This document shows, piece by piece, positions 23,427 to 32,040 of a DNA stretch of 35,876 bases. Origin of the DNA: Sulfoacidibacillus ferrooxidans (lineage in GTDB: Bacteria > Bacillota > Bacilli > Alicyclobacillales > SLC66). The notes under the pieces were generated by a model. That model saw only the letters and a list, made by a program, of their open reading frames with translations. It was not told the origin of the DNA and searched no databases. The position numbers were made by a program, and so were the translations under genes. The stretch's first letter is position 1. Every line of letters starts with the position of its first letter. The stretch spans positions 1-35,876 of the forward strand of contig NZ_JALBUF010000018.1 in assembly GCF_022606465.1 (NCBI RefSeq), given 5' to 3'.

Positions 23427-25184
23427 ATGATGAATGATTTACAACAAAAGCAACTAGGTGCAACCTTATGGGGTATCGCCGATAAACTGCGTGGTGCTAT
23501 GAATGCGGATGACTTCCGTGATTATATGTTGTCCTTTCTCTTCTTGCGCTATCTCTCCGATAATTATGAGGAAGCCGTAAAAAAAGAGCTTGGAAGTGAT
23601 TATTTACAATGTGAAGAGGAAATAAAACAAATCGCCGTTTCAGTTAATCAATATGATGCTATTAACGCATTGAAAGAACAAATAACAAACTACTTTAATA
23701 AACAGCAATTAGAGATCAAGGTAAAAAAGACTGTAATCGAAGAACATGAGGCATTGCTGGAAAGTAAAAAGTTGACCCCTCTTGTTGTTTGGTATATTCA
23801 CAATTTAGACCAAGTGGCTACGTTTGAAAAGCAAATGCGCCGTAAGGTTCATTTTGTAATTAAGCCACACTATCTCTGGAGTAATATATATGAATTGGCT
23901 CGTACACAAAACAAGTATCTTCTGAAAAACTTGCAATCAGGTTTCAAATTTATAGAAAATGAATCCTTTGATAGCACGTTTCGCGGATTATTCTCAGAGG
24001 TTAACCTTGACTCTGATAAACTTGGAAAAAATTATGAATTACGGAATGCAACGCTTTGTTCAATAATAACTGCTGTTGCAGAAGGATTATCGGAGTTCCC
24101 CAATGAAAGTGATATTTTAGGCGATGCCTATGAATACTTGATAGGGCAATTTGCAGCTGGTTCAGGTAAAAAGGCAGGTGAGTTTTATACGCCCCAGCAA
24201 ATTTCAACCATCCTTTCTCGCATAGTAACTCTTGACAGCCAAGACCCTAGCTCAGGCAAAAAGAAACATCTCAAAAACGTGCTGGACTTTGCGTGTGGCT
24301 CCGGCTCGCTTCTAATTAATGTTAGAAAGCAGCTCGGTGCTAATAGTATCGGTCAGATATATGGACAGGAAAAGAATATCACAACGTATAACCTTGCTCG
24401 GATGAATATGCTTTTACATGGGCTTAAAGATTCTGAGTTTAAAATTTTCCACGGGGATTCACTGCTAAATGATTGGGATATTCTTAATGAAATGAACCCG
24501 GCAAAAAAGTTGGAATGTGATGCAGTAGTAGCCAATCCACCTTTCAGCTACCGTTGGGAGCCTAATGACACTCTGTCAGAGGATTTCCGCTTTAAAAGCT
24601 ATGGCCTTGCACCTAAATCAGCGGCCGACTTTGCATTTTTACTTCATGGATTTCACTTCTTAAGTGATGAGGGAACAATGGCAATCATCTTGCCTCATGG
24701 TGTTCTGTTCCGTGGTGGAGCGGAGGAGAAAATCAGAACAAAGCTACTGAAGGATGGGAATATTGATACGATTATTGGTTTACCGGCTAACCTGTTTTTC
24801 TCAACAGGTATTCCGGTTTGTATTCTTGTGCTTAAGAAGTGCAAAAAATTTGATGACGTGCTGTTTATCAACGCAAGTGAGTACTATGACAGGGGTAAAC
24901 GGCAAAATGTTCTTTTGCCGGAACATATCGATAAAATAGTCGACACATATCAATATCGAAAAGAAGATGACAAAAAGTATTCTCGCCGCGTCTCCATGGA
25001 AGAAATCAAGAAGAACGACTATAATCTGAATATATCACGATATGTGAGCACGGCTGCAGAAGAGGAAATCGTCAACCTTGCAGATGTGAAAAAGAATTTG
25101 GATGACATTGAGGATGCTATTATTAAGGCAAAGGCCAAGCATAATCAATTTTTAAAAGAGCTTGGTTTACCTGAGTTGCCATAA
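23427..25184 (+). CDS. hsdM: Type I modification methylase HsdM
   Basis: HsdM transfers methyl groups from S-adenosylmethionine to adenine N6 in the site chosen by HsdS. The 585-residue protein begins MMNDLQQKQLGATLW behind ACGAGGAAAA; either of two adjacent ATGs could start it. An N-terminal helical HsdM_N domain (residues 8-170) precedes GEFYTP (251-256), motif I DFACGSGS (287-294) and motif IV NPPF (370-373). A target-strand helical tail ends the protein. It is last in the order hsdR-hsdS-prrC-hsdM; the known EcoprrI order is hsdM-hsdS-prrC-hsdR. Having the methylase last is unusual, because protection is normally made first. Confidence 0.95.
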   Translation: MMNDLQQKQLGATLWGIADKLRGAMNADDFRDYMLSFLFLRYLSDNYEEAVKKELGSDYLQCEEEIKQIAVSVNQYDAINALKEQITNYFNKQQLEIKVKKTVIEEHEALLESKKLTPLVVWYIHNLDQVATFEKQMRRKVHFVIKPHYLWSNIYELARTQNKYLLKNLQSGFKFIENESFDSTFRGLFSEVNLDSDKLGKNYELRNATLCSIITAVAEGLSEFPNESDILGDAYEYLIGQFAAGSGKKAGEFYTPQQISTILSRIVTLDSQDPSSGKKKHLKNVLDFACGSGSLLINVRKQLGANSIGQIYGQEKNITTYNLARMNMLLHGLKDSEFKIFHGDSLLNDWDILNEMNPAKKLECDAVVANPPFSYRWEPNDTLSEDFRFKSYGLAPKSAADFAFLLHGFHFLSDEGTMAIILPHGVLFRGGAEEKIRTKLLKDGNIDTIIGLPANLFFSTGIPVCILVLKKCKKFDDVLFINASEYYDRGKRQNVLLPEHIDKIVDTYQYRKEDDKKYSRRVSMEEIKKNDYNLNISRYVSTAAEEEIVNLADVKKNLDDIEDAIIKAKAKHNQFLKELGLPELP

Positions 25185-25322
25185 AACGAGGATGTTGTTT
25201 CAGGTATATCTGAAAGCCTTTATGTAATTTCATATAAATTTCGTCATTGATACCAATCTGGAAGTGTCGCGACTTTGTGAAATCAATTTAGTATGTCCAT
25301 GTTTTTAACCCTTGTATCGAGT

Positions 25323-26432
25323 TTACTTTATTTCCGAACATTCGTTCCACATGGAATCGAAATACTCCATAACCGAATCTCCTAGTTCCTTATCGTGAAT
25401 TGGAACAATTGTTGTCGGAAGTGAGCCAAAATTGTTTAAAGAAGATCCAAATAAATAACAATGATTATCACAAAACAGATATCGGTCATGTAATTTTCTA
25501 GACTTTCGAAAATCAAAATTTCCGCGTTCCCTTCGAAATCGCTTTGCTATTACTAAACTGTCACCTTGATAGTTTGAAGTGATAAGCCTAATCATCACAG
25601 AAGCGGGGATGATTTCAAACATTGAAAATACATCCTCGTTGATATAAGGGTCAATAACAAATAGTTCTTTTGTTGTTCGTTTGAACAGTCGACGTATGTG
25701 TTTATATGCGGTATAAGGACGATCATTTCCGAAAAACATCGGAGAGTTATCATCTAACCCTCCATCGAAGCTGTTAAGGTGTTCCCATTGGTCATTAAAC
25801 CAAGCCTGTTCATCGACAGATAAGTCATCCCATTTAGGATTTGTAAACTCGGCATCCACTTCAACTTTGTAATATGCACGATCATCTTTCACTAAAATGG
25901 ATACTTTATCCTTAACAAGATGAAAACCTAATTCCTCAATGTACATTTTTTGTATCGATTCCAGAACTTCTTCCGTAGCGTTCATGACGCTCATTCCGTG
26001 CTTATGACGTATCAGCAAATATGGAGAGCTCCTATAGGAACAAAAATAGAAACTTGAATGGCCTTTATTATCCCAGTAACTAACTTCATTCCCAATATGC
26101 AAATTCTTTTCTATGAAAATTACCTTCCGATCATTCGGGTAAATTCCATAACTGGCTCCAGAAAGCTTTGAGAGAATGTAATCTTTATTGTTCGGTCTAG
26201 TTAGCGATATTGAAAAAGCCCTGCATATAAGGTCAATGTTAGAAATAAGCTGTGTATTATTAAATGTTGATACAACCGGATCGTATCCGTAATAGGCACG
26301 TTGGAGTTTTTTTACTGCTTCTAAAATTTCCTTATTTAGTGATTTTAAACGATTAGCCTTAGACTTTGTCCACAGTGTTTTAAACTTTGAACCAATACGT
26401 TTCCTACGTACACTTCTAAAGTGAACTTCCAT
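25323..26432 (-). CDS. PLD-like domain protein (369 aa)
   Basis: The C-terminal domain has a single phospholipase-D-type signature: KLHDRYLFCDNH, then GSSLNNFG, near residues 313-335. It is preceded by ELFVIDPYINEDVFSMF, the strand and loop that usually open this fold. One HKD-like half implies a homodimer with one active site, as in Nuc-type nucleases; the usual H-x-K lysine is replaced (HDR), a variant common in defence-linked PLD proteins. The first 200 residues are basic then mixed and not recognised. The gene converges on hsdM, 138 bp away. AGGTGAAA precedes the start. It could be a nuclease effector or a DNA-end processing enzyme; I cannot say which. Confidence 0.7.
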   Translation of the reverse strand: MEVHFRSVRRKRIGSKFKTLWTKSKANRLKSLNKEILEAVKKLQRAYYGYDPVVSTFNNTQLISNIDLICRAFSISLTRPNNKDYILSKLSGASYGIYPNDRKVIFIEKNLHIGNEVSYWDNKGHSSFYFCSYRSSPYLLIRHKHGMSVMNATEEVLESIQKMYIEELGFHLVKDKVSILVKDDRAYYKVEVDAEFTNPKWDDLSVDEQAWFNDQWEHLNSFDGGLDDNSPMFFGNDRPYTAYKHIRRLFKRTTKELFVIDPYINEDVFSMFEIIPASVMIRLITSNYQGDSLVIAKRFRRERGNFDFRKSRKLHDRYLFCDNHCYLFGSSLNNFGSLPTTIVPIHDKELGDSVMEYFDSMWNECSEIK

Positions 26433-26772
26433 AGTATTTCACCTCTGTTTATAGAAATCGAATTCTTCGTATTTTATGTACAATATTTATAAAATTTTGT
26501 CAATGTTACAATGGTGACTGTATACTCTTTATTATAGCAGTAACATTTATAATAAGGAATTCTTAATTAAGTAAAGGAATGTAGTGTACCCCAACTGTCC
26601 TCTCATGGGGTGTCCGTATTCTTGGGTTCACTATAAAAAGTCGTAAGGGGAGTTTATTTGGTGAGACGAGCTAAATAATGGAGATATTCATAGTGTTCAG
26701 GATAGTGGTAGAATCAAAATGGTAGCATGAGCTTTCGGTTAAATTGTCCTCAAAAATAAATATCATAAAGGG
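26433..26772. other. Intergenic, AT-rich, with one hairpin
   Basis: No gene seen. A hairpin, ACCCC/GGGGT, lies at about 26587-26611 around a 14-base loop. The segment holds the promoter region of the PLD gene on the minus strand, without a clear consensus. Confidence 0.35.
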
Positions 26773-26773
26773 A

Positions 26774-26843
26774 TGGCGGCATTAGCTCAACGGTAGAGCT
26801 AGCAGAGCGTGGGTCAGCGGTTTCAATCCGTTGTTCTTCACCG
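26774..26843 (+). tRNA. tRNA-like sequence lacking an anticodon arm (pseudo-tRNA)
   Basis: A canonical D arm, GCTC-AACGGTA-GAGC (26785-26799), and a T arm, AGCGG-TTTCAAT-CCGTT (26816-26832), are present in order. Only 16 bases separate them, too few for the usual anticodon arm plus variable loop. The flanking 7-base segments do not pair as an acceptor stem. It is best read as a decayed or partly deleted tRNA gene, not a working tRNA. Confidence 0.35.
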
Positions 26844-27004
26844 TATAGAAAGAATATTTAAAAATATTTGTGTAAGTAACAATTGTTTTGAATGTCGCTA
26901 GGTGGTACTATGGGGAGAGAGGTTCGTTGGGTTGTGGAATCTGTAGAGCTAGTATATACGATAGGTTTAAATTTGTATTAATTAAAAATATAAAGAAGGG
27001 ATGG

Positions 27005-27235
27005 ATGGTGATTATGAAAGACGAAGAAGTTGAATTGAGATGCGCAAAGGCTGGTGTGTCTATCCAACAACAGCAAGATGGAGAGTTTCGAATTATGTTT
27101 CCTGCTAAAGCCTATCCCCCAGACGGCGGGTATTCAGTAATTGCCTATTCATCTAAAGAAATTGCATGGAGCGATTTATTCTCAAAGGTAAAGAAAGGAA
27201 TGAATTTTTCACAGATTAGAAACAGCACAAAATAA
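27005..27235 (+). CDS. Small hypothetical protein (76 aa)
   Basis: AAGAAGGG precedes ATG 27005 (MVIMKDEEVELRC); the ATG at 27014 is also possible. The wider frame back to 26888 has no ribosome binding site. The protein is soluble-looking, with CAKAGVSIQQQQDGEFRIMF followed by AKAYPPDGGYSVIAYSSKEI, a pattern of short strands and turns, and a helical C-terminus. No family recognised. It stands alone between the tRNA-like sequence and the small membrane genes. Confidence 0.5.
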   Translation: MVIMKDEEVELRCAKAGVSIQQQQDGEFRIMFPAKAYPPDGGYSVIAYSSKEIAWSDLFSKVKKGMNFSQIRNSTK

Positions 27236-27300
27236 CACTAATTTGTATAAATATATAATAAAAATATGTGAGTAATGTTCACACTATGCTTATCCATTAA

Positions 27301-27446
27301 GTGAAATGTTCACAGTGTCGAAAGAAAACACCACACGTGGTCGAAGCTACAGGGGGATAGACGGTCATGGCGATTATACAGCAACAGGGTATTGTCAGAT
27401 GTGTGGTCATCGCCCCCATTCGGATGGCTTAGTTATTTGCAGTTAG
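27301..27446 (+). pseudogene. Small zinc-ribbon-like ORF, frameshifted
   Basis: The frame from GTG 27301 reads KCSQCRKKTPHVVEATGG and then stops. The next frame, open from ATG 27306 to TAG 27446, reads DYTATGYCQMCGHRPHSDG and ends VICS. Joined at the G5 run near 27352, they give two C-x2-C pairs (CSQC and CQMC), as in a small zinc ribbon. The intact 46-codon second frame alone has no ribosome binding site, so a one-base frameshift is the better reading. Confidence 0.4.
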
Positions 27447-27504
27447 ACGTAAAGGAATTATTAAACTGATAACAATAGTTGATTTTAGACGGTCAATACT
27501 TTGC

Positions 27505-27681
27505 TTATGCCCAAGCATTGTCTTGGTTGTTTGCTTTTTCGACCAGTACGTGCCCTGCAATCCCGGCAAGAGTTCCTAATAATGCTGTCGGGTTATCTTC
27601 CTTGATGGCAGTGTACAAAGAAAGAGCTGCAACCGTTCCAAACAACAGATGACCCCAATATCGCTCAGTCTGCTTGTCCAT
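27505..27681 (-). CDS. Small membrane protein (58 aa)
   Basis: ATG 27681-27679 lies after AAAGGGGGAA and gives MDKQTERYWGHLLFGTVAAL and onward. Two hydrophobic stretches, LLFGTVAALSLYTAI and LLGTLAGIAGHVLV, suggest two membrane passes with a polar loop (KEDNPT) and a charged tail. It overlaps the end of the upstream 41-residue ORF by 17 bp. The family is unknown; holin-like or toxin-like roles are possible but unsupported. Confidence 0.55.
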   Translation of the reverse strand: MDKQTERYWGHLLFGTVAALSLYTAIKEDNPTALLGTLAGIAGHVLVEKANNQDNAWA

Positions 27682-27790
27682 TTGTTGGTTCCCCCTTTCC
27701 CTCGGTATATAGCTCATACCATGCTATACCAAGTAATACAGCGAGAATAAACAGCAGATAGATATTCGGAAGAATTTTACCTATTTCCAA
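27665..27790 (-). CDS. Tiny membrane protein (41 aa), overlapping
   Basis: TTG 27790-27788 begins a frame with a single strong membrane helix (IYLLFILAVLLGIAWYELY) and a polar tail (TEGKGEPTNGQAD), ending at TGA 27667-27665. GGAG lies ten bases upstream. It overlaps the next gene's start, which implies translational coupling. Single-helix peptides of this size act as toxins, holins or anchors; nothing here decides which. Confidence 0.4.
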   Translation of the reverse strand: MEIGKILPNIYLLFILAVLLGIAWYELYTEGKGEPTNGQAD

Positions 27791-27793
27791 ATT

Positions 27794-27907
27794 TTAAATA
27801 ATTCTCCACGTGACTCCACCCTTTTCCGCCAATTCATCCTGAGTCAATTTGGCCGCGATTCGAGCTTCACGTAGCTTCGGAATTGGTTTCTCTACCGCAC
27901 CGTTCTT
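27794..27907 (-). pseudogene. XRE helix-turn-helix fragment without a start codon
   Basis: The frame reads KNGAVEKPIPKLREARIAAK, then LTQDELAEKGGVTWRII before TAA. This is the first two helices of an HTH_3 repressor. The codon seven bases after GGGAGGG is AAG, where ATG would be expected, suggesting a start-codon mutation. The C-terminal part is missing. It precedes the two small membrane genes on the same strand and was probably their regulator. Confidence 0.5.
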
Positions 27908-28060
27908 TGCTTGTCCCTCCCACTATCGCTATTCTAGCATAAATTCAGATAATAATACGCAAAATCAATTTCTCGTTTTTACTCGGACACACCATCAAGT
28001 GGGCATGGTACAATTCTTTAAGAGATAAATTTGTCGGTATTTATCGGGAGGCCACACCAG

Positions 28061-29770
28061 TTGCTCAATACTCAAGACCCTATTTTTCAAAAACTTCACG
28101 GAGCCGTTTACACCAATCCCGAAGTAGTAAATTTGATACTCGATCTTGTTGGATATACGCCTCACAAACCACTTCACATTCAACGTCTTCTCGACCCTTC
28201 CGCAGGAGACGGAGCCTTTTTAGTTCAAGCTGTATCAAGACTACTATCATCTTACAAATTGCACACCGGAAGCATTGAAGGAGCTTCTATAGCCTTGTCT
28301 TCTTGCGTTCGCGGAATTGAAATAAATCCTGACGCTCAAAGAATGTGCAGAATAAATCTAACCACCGTTATGATGAATCATGGTCTGTCACTGATGGAGA
28401 TTACTCAATTACTAGATAAATGGCTGATATGTGAGGACTTTTTACTCTGGAACAGGGACTTATTGTTTCACGATGATTGTGAGCATTCTAGGTTTGAATA
28501 TGTAATTGGAAATCCTCCATATGTCCGGCAAGAACTCATCCCAGATGAGAAAATGAGCCTCTATAGGTCACTGTATTCAACTATTTATGATCGAGCAGAC
28601 TTGTATGTTCCATTCATTCAGCACAGCTTAGAACTTCTAAATGCGAACGGAGCACTATCGTTTATTTGTGCCGACCGCTTTATGCGGAACCGTTATGGGA
28701 AACGTCTGAGAGAGTTTATTGTCTCGAATTATCAACTCAAATACATCATTGATGTACACAAGACAAGCCCCTTCGCAGACGACGTATCAGCTTATCCCGC
28801 TATTTTTGTAATTTCCGATACTGATAGTGATGAATCAGTTCATGTACTTTCTATGGAAAAAGTTGATGAAGGTTCCTGTGACAAGGCTCGAAGAATTTTG
28901 CTTAATGGTGAAAAACCGTCCAACAACGATGAAATTGCATCTCATCAATTCCAACACTGGGTGACTGGCGATGCGCCCTGGATTCTTGAATCATCTGACC
29001 ATCATCGGGTCTTGCGAAAAATGGAAGAAGCTCATCCTCTAATCGAGGATGACACACACGGCATAAAAATAGGTATTGGTGTAGCAACAGGTGCCGACCG
29101 AGTATATATCGTTAATCCTGAAGCACAAAAACTCGACATTGAGTTAGAATTACTTGTTCCTATTGTGACTACACGCGACATTACTAGTGGAGAGATACGA
29201 TGGGGTGGCAATTACGTTATCAACCCTTTCTTGTCCGACGGCTCCCTCATTGATTTAGGCGAGTATCCAAAATTGAAGAGGTACTTTGATATACATGGAG
29301 AAATTGTAAGAGGACGAAACGTGGCAAAGAAATCAGAGAAAAAATGGTACAGAACGATAGATCGAATTTATCCAGAACTTGTTGGAACGCCGAAGCTTCT
29401 GATACCTGACGTAAAAGCAGATAACCACATCGTGAAAGATGATGGGCATTTTTACCCGCATCACAATTTGTACTATGTTTTGCCGGGTGCATGGGACATT
29501 GATGCCCTGCGTGCCGTCCTACTTTCATCAGTGGTTAGGTTTTTTATCTGGTCTTATGCAGTTAAGATGCGTGGCGATTTTTTGAGGTATCAAGCCCAAT
29601 ACCTGCGCCGTATACATCTTCCTGCTCTTAAATCAATAACCGATGCGCAACTTCGCACGCTTAGAAATCCTGATTTGATTGCAGATAGAGAAGGACTGGA
29701 TCGAGTCGTCTCGGAGACATATGGATTGACAGCTTCGGATTTACAAGTCATACGAAAAACCGTCGTTTGA
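28061..29770 (+). CDS. Adenine-N6 DNA methyltransferase of a PaeR7I/XhoI-type system
   Basis: TTG 28061 is the start: GGGAGG lies nine bases upstream, whereas TTG 28031 has none. The 569-residue protein opens with the motif X region GAVYTNPEVVNLILDLV (about 14-30). Motif I DPSAGDGAFL (45-54) and motif IV NPPY (151-154) follow, the gamma-class N6-adenine order. The large C-terminal half holds the target-recognition region. It overlaps the nuclease frame downstream and is the protective half of the pair. PaeR7I and XhoI enzymes recognise CTCGAG; that this one does so is inferred from the nuclease family only. Confidence 0.88.
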   Translation: MLNTQDPIFQKLHGAVYTNPEVVNLILDLVGYTPHKPLHIQRLLDPSAGDGAFLVQAVSRLLSSYKLHTGSIEGASIALSSCVRGIEINPDAQRMCRINLTTVMMNHGLSLMEITQLLDKWLICEDFLLWNRDLLFHDDCEHSRFEYVIGNPPYVRQELIPDEKMSLYRSLYSTIYDRADLYVPFIQHSLELLNANGALSFICADRFMRNRYGKRLREFIVSNYQLKYIIDVHKTSPFADDVSAYPAIFVISDTDSDESVHVLSMEKVDEGSCDKARRILLNGEKPSNNDEIASHQFQHWVTGDAPWILESSDHHRVLRKMEEAHPLIEDDTHGIKIGIGVATGADRVYIVNPEAQKLDIELELLVPIVTTRDITSGEIRWGGNYVINPFLSDGSLIDLGEYPKLKRYFDIHGEIVRGRNVAKKSEKKWYRTIDRIYPELVGTPKLLIPDVKADNHIVKDDGHFYPHHNLYYVLPGAWDIDALRAVLLSSVVRFFIWSYAVKMRGDFLRYQAQYLRRIHLPALKSITDAQLRTLRNPDLIADREGLDRVVSETYGLTASDLQVIRKTVV

Positions 29771-29781
29771 GGGGGATAGCA

Positions 29782-30528
29782 TTGGACATCTTTATTCCAT
29801 CAAAAGAAGAATTAGAGCACCGAACCAACGAAGCCATTTCATTTTTCTGGACTACTCGTACGTCGCAGCGGGATAAAAACAGCGAGGGGAACGTGCAAAA
29901 TCAAGGCACGCGAGGCTCTGTCACAGGTGGAAAGCAACTCAATGGTTTTCTCAAAGTCCTACGATGGATACTTACGCAAAATGGGGTCTTGGATGAGGAA
30001 ATATTCACATCAGGCAAACTGGAACTGCCGGGATTTTACCGACCTTCGAAGCAATGGGATTTGGTCGTCATCCGTAAGCAACCCTCTGGAGGAAAACGCC
30101 TAATCGCAGCCATTGAATTGAAATCACAAGTCGGCTCATTCGGTAATAATTTCAACAACCGCACCGAAGAAGCTATGGGTAGTTCATTAGACATTCTAAC
30201 CGCCTACCGCGAAGGTGCGTTCGGTGATTCTGCTCCTTCGCCATGGTTGGGTTATCTGATGGTTTTAGAAGAATCATTGAAGTCTACCGTGCCCGTGCGA
30301 GTTGCAGAACCGCATTTCAAAGTATTTAATGAGTTTAGGGACACATCCTACGCAAAACGGTATGAATTGTTCTGCAAAAAGCTGTTATTGGAGCGCAACT
30401 ACACAGCCGCAGCATTTTTGATGTCTAACCAAGAAGCCGCAGCCTATGGAGGGTACAGTGAACCCGCTAGTGATTTAACGATGCACAGCTTTGTGCGTTC
30501 TTTGGTTGGGCATATTATTGGTTCGTGA
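29782..30528 (+). CDS. Type II restriction endonuclease, PaeR7I/XhoI family
   Basis: TTG 29782 follows GAGGGGGAT by seven bases and gives 248 residues, nearly the size of PaeR7I (246). The opening MDIFIPSKEELEHRTNEAIS and the core KQWDLVVIRKQ, then LIAAIELKSQVGSFGNNFNN, are family-typical. The nuclease site is D93 with E112-x-K114. The next block, NRTEEAMGSSLDILTAYREG, is also characteristic. The methylase stop is 11 bp upstream of this start, so the two are translated from one message. No control (C) protein gene is adjacent. CTCGAG is the predicted target by family. Confidence 0.88.
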   Translation: MDIFIPSKEELEHRTNEAISFFWTTRTSQRDKNSEGNVQNQGTRGSVTGGKQLNGFLKVLRWILTQNGVLDEEIFTSGKLELPGFYRPSKQWDLVVIRKQPSGGKRLIAAIELKSQVGSFGNNFNNRTEEAMGSSLDILTAYREGAFGDSAPSPWLGYLMVLEESLKSTVPVRVAEPHFKVFNEFRDTSYAKRYELFCKKLLLERNYTAAAFLMSNQEAAAYGGYSEPASDLTMHSFVRSLVGHIIGS

Positions 30529-30802
30529 ATCATGTCAGTCAAATGTCCCGGTACCTCTCTGGGACATTACATCCTCCACTTGATTTGAGCAAGTAAGCCT
30601 AGTACCAGTGTAGCTAGGATGGATTCCCTATGCATGTGCAATCCACCGCCACGCAAGTCTGGTAGGTGAATCGATTGGGCTGTCAAGCTGGAGTAAATAC
30701 ATTGACAGCCTTACCCTGTTGCTACACAGGGATATTCTGGATGGAGGTGGTCGTGACAGACAACTACCGGCACACTCGTGAAAATGAATTTACACAAAAT
30801 AT
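30529..30802. other. Structured intergenic region with serial hairpins
   Basis: Four stems occur in a row: AATGTCCC/GGGACATT (30542-30568), TGGATT/AATCCA (30620-30645), GGCTGTCAA/TTGACAGCC (30678-30710) and CCCTGT/ACAGGG (30714-30731). The first could end the restriction operon, though it lacks a T-tract. A short frame behind GGAGGTGG (GTG 30752) codes only 17 residues. The rest of the function is unknown. Confidence 0.45.
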
Positions 30803-31252
30803 TTAATCCTTTTTCTCCAATTGGCTCAATCCAACTTCTAATAAATCGTTTATGAATTTTGTTTTAAACCCACGCGAATGTTTCTCTGCTACAAGTTCTA
30901 GCCGTTTAAGCAGCTCCCTTTTTATCACAAAAGTGTGTTTGCTATATAGCTCATCATACTTTACTTTTTCTAGACGAGTTCGTTCAAATTCTTCGATAGC
31001 TTCTAAAATCTCTATTCCTGGTTTTTCAACATTAGGTATTACTTCTATTGAAACGGACTTATTTAGTGATGTTTCAATATTACTATCTTCTATTTCAATC
31101 ATGGGTTTCTTATCTGCTTTATTTATTACTTCATTAGAAGGAGCTATGCTTCCACCCATCAATCCTTCTATCACTTCAGATTTATGTGGGGGCACTTCTG
31201 TTCTAATCGGCATTAAACTATCAAACCGTTTGCGTTTATCAATTGTTGACAC
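30803..31252 (-). CDS. parB: ParB-like ribbon-helix-helix partition protein
   Basis: The 149-residue protein has a long, probably disordered acidic N-terminal region and a C-terminal ribbon-helix-helix domain: KHTFVIKRELLKRLELVAEK, then FKTKFINDLLEVGLSQL. The strand plus two helices bind DNA as a dimer, as in plasmid centromere-binding proteins of the small-ParB type. It overlaps parA by 14 bp, so the two are co-translated. The likely site is a GTGTAC-containing repeat: an inverted pair lies before parA, and a long array of related repeats sits at the window end. It probably also represses its own operon. The family name is generic. Confidence 0.75.
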   Translation of the reverse strand: MSTIDKRKRFDSLMPIRTEVPPHKSEVIEGLMGGSIAPSNEVINKADKKPMIEIEDSNIETSLNKSVSIEVIPNVEKPGIEILEAIEEFERTRLEKVKYDELYSKHTFVIKRELLKRLELVAEKHSRGFKTKFINDLLEVGLSQLEKKD

Positions 31253-32012
31253 GTTTAATCAACTCCTCACAAAAATTCTTGTATTGTTGAAGAGCATCAC
31301 GATCTGACCTGCTTTTTGATTGAACACCTTCAACACTAAATTCTATAACTCGACTTTTTCTACGAATGACTGTTTCAAATACGAAGTCACTGTACTCTTC
31401 TTTTACTCTTTCCATTATATAAGTCCCGATGTTTGTACGAGCATCAAGTAAACTCACTAATATACCAGCTAAACGCAAATTATGATTTACCTTATTTTGA
31501 ATAGCCTGAACGATTTCTAAGTATCGTTCTAATGCATCATATGCAAATGGTTCACTTTGCATAATTACAATTGCAAAATCACTAGCGCATACACCATTAA
31601 GGGTAAGTCCACCGAGGTTTGGAGGAAGATCAATAAAAATATAATCATACTCATCTCTTACTACATCAAGTGTACTTTTCAAAACTGTCATTTGTTTCGT
31701 TTCAGGCACCTGTGTATAGATCCATTTATCAAATTGCGACAGAAAATCCTCCGCAGGTAATAAATGTAGATTATCTGTTATTTTATGAATGTACGGTTTA
31801 GGATTACCCTCTTTGCACGCCTCAAGCGATGTTTTATGTACAAAATCGTAAGGAGAACGGCGTGTTAACAACTGTGTCAAATTACCCTGAGAGTCAAAAT
31901 CTACACTTAATACTTTATACCCCATCTCGCTCAAAATATGAGACGTTAACCCGGTAGTTGTAGACTTCCCTACACCACCTTTTTGAAGACCAAAACTAAT
32001 TATTTTGCCCAT
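31239..32012 (-). CDS. parA: ParA-family partition ATPase
   Basis: A 257-residue ParA/Soj-type ATPase. The deviant Walker A KGGVGKST is at residues 11-18 and VDFDSQGNLT follows at about 37-46. Walker B is YIFIDLPPNLGGLT. There is no N-terminal helix-turn-helix, so it is a short ParA and autoregulation should come from the partner RHH protein. ATP-bound ParA coats the nucleoid and moves plasmid copies bound by ParB. The ATG lies seven bases after GAGGTGAT. The gene order parA-parB and the overlap match small type Ib partition operons. Confidence 0.93.
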   Translation of the reverse strand: MGKIISFGLQKGGVGKSTTTGLTSHILSEMGYKVLSVDFDSQGNLTQLLTRRSPYDFVHKTSLEACKEGNPKPYIHKITDNLHLLPAEDFLSQFDKWIYTQVPETKQMTVLKSTLDVVRDEYDYIFIDLPPNLGGLTLNGVCASDFAIVIMQSEPFAYDALERYLEIVQAIQNKVNHNLRLAGILVSLLDARTNIGTYIMERVKEEYSDFVFETVIRRKSRVIEFSVEGVQSKSRSDRDALQQYKNFCEELIKRVNN

Positions 32013-32040
32013 AAACTATCACCTCATCTCTATTTTACTA

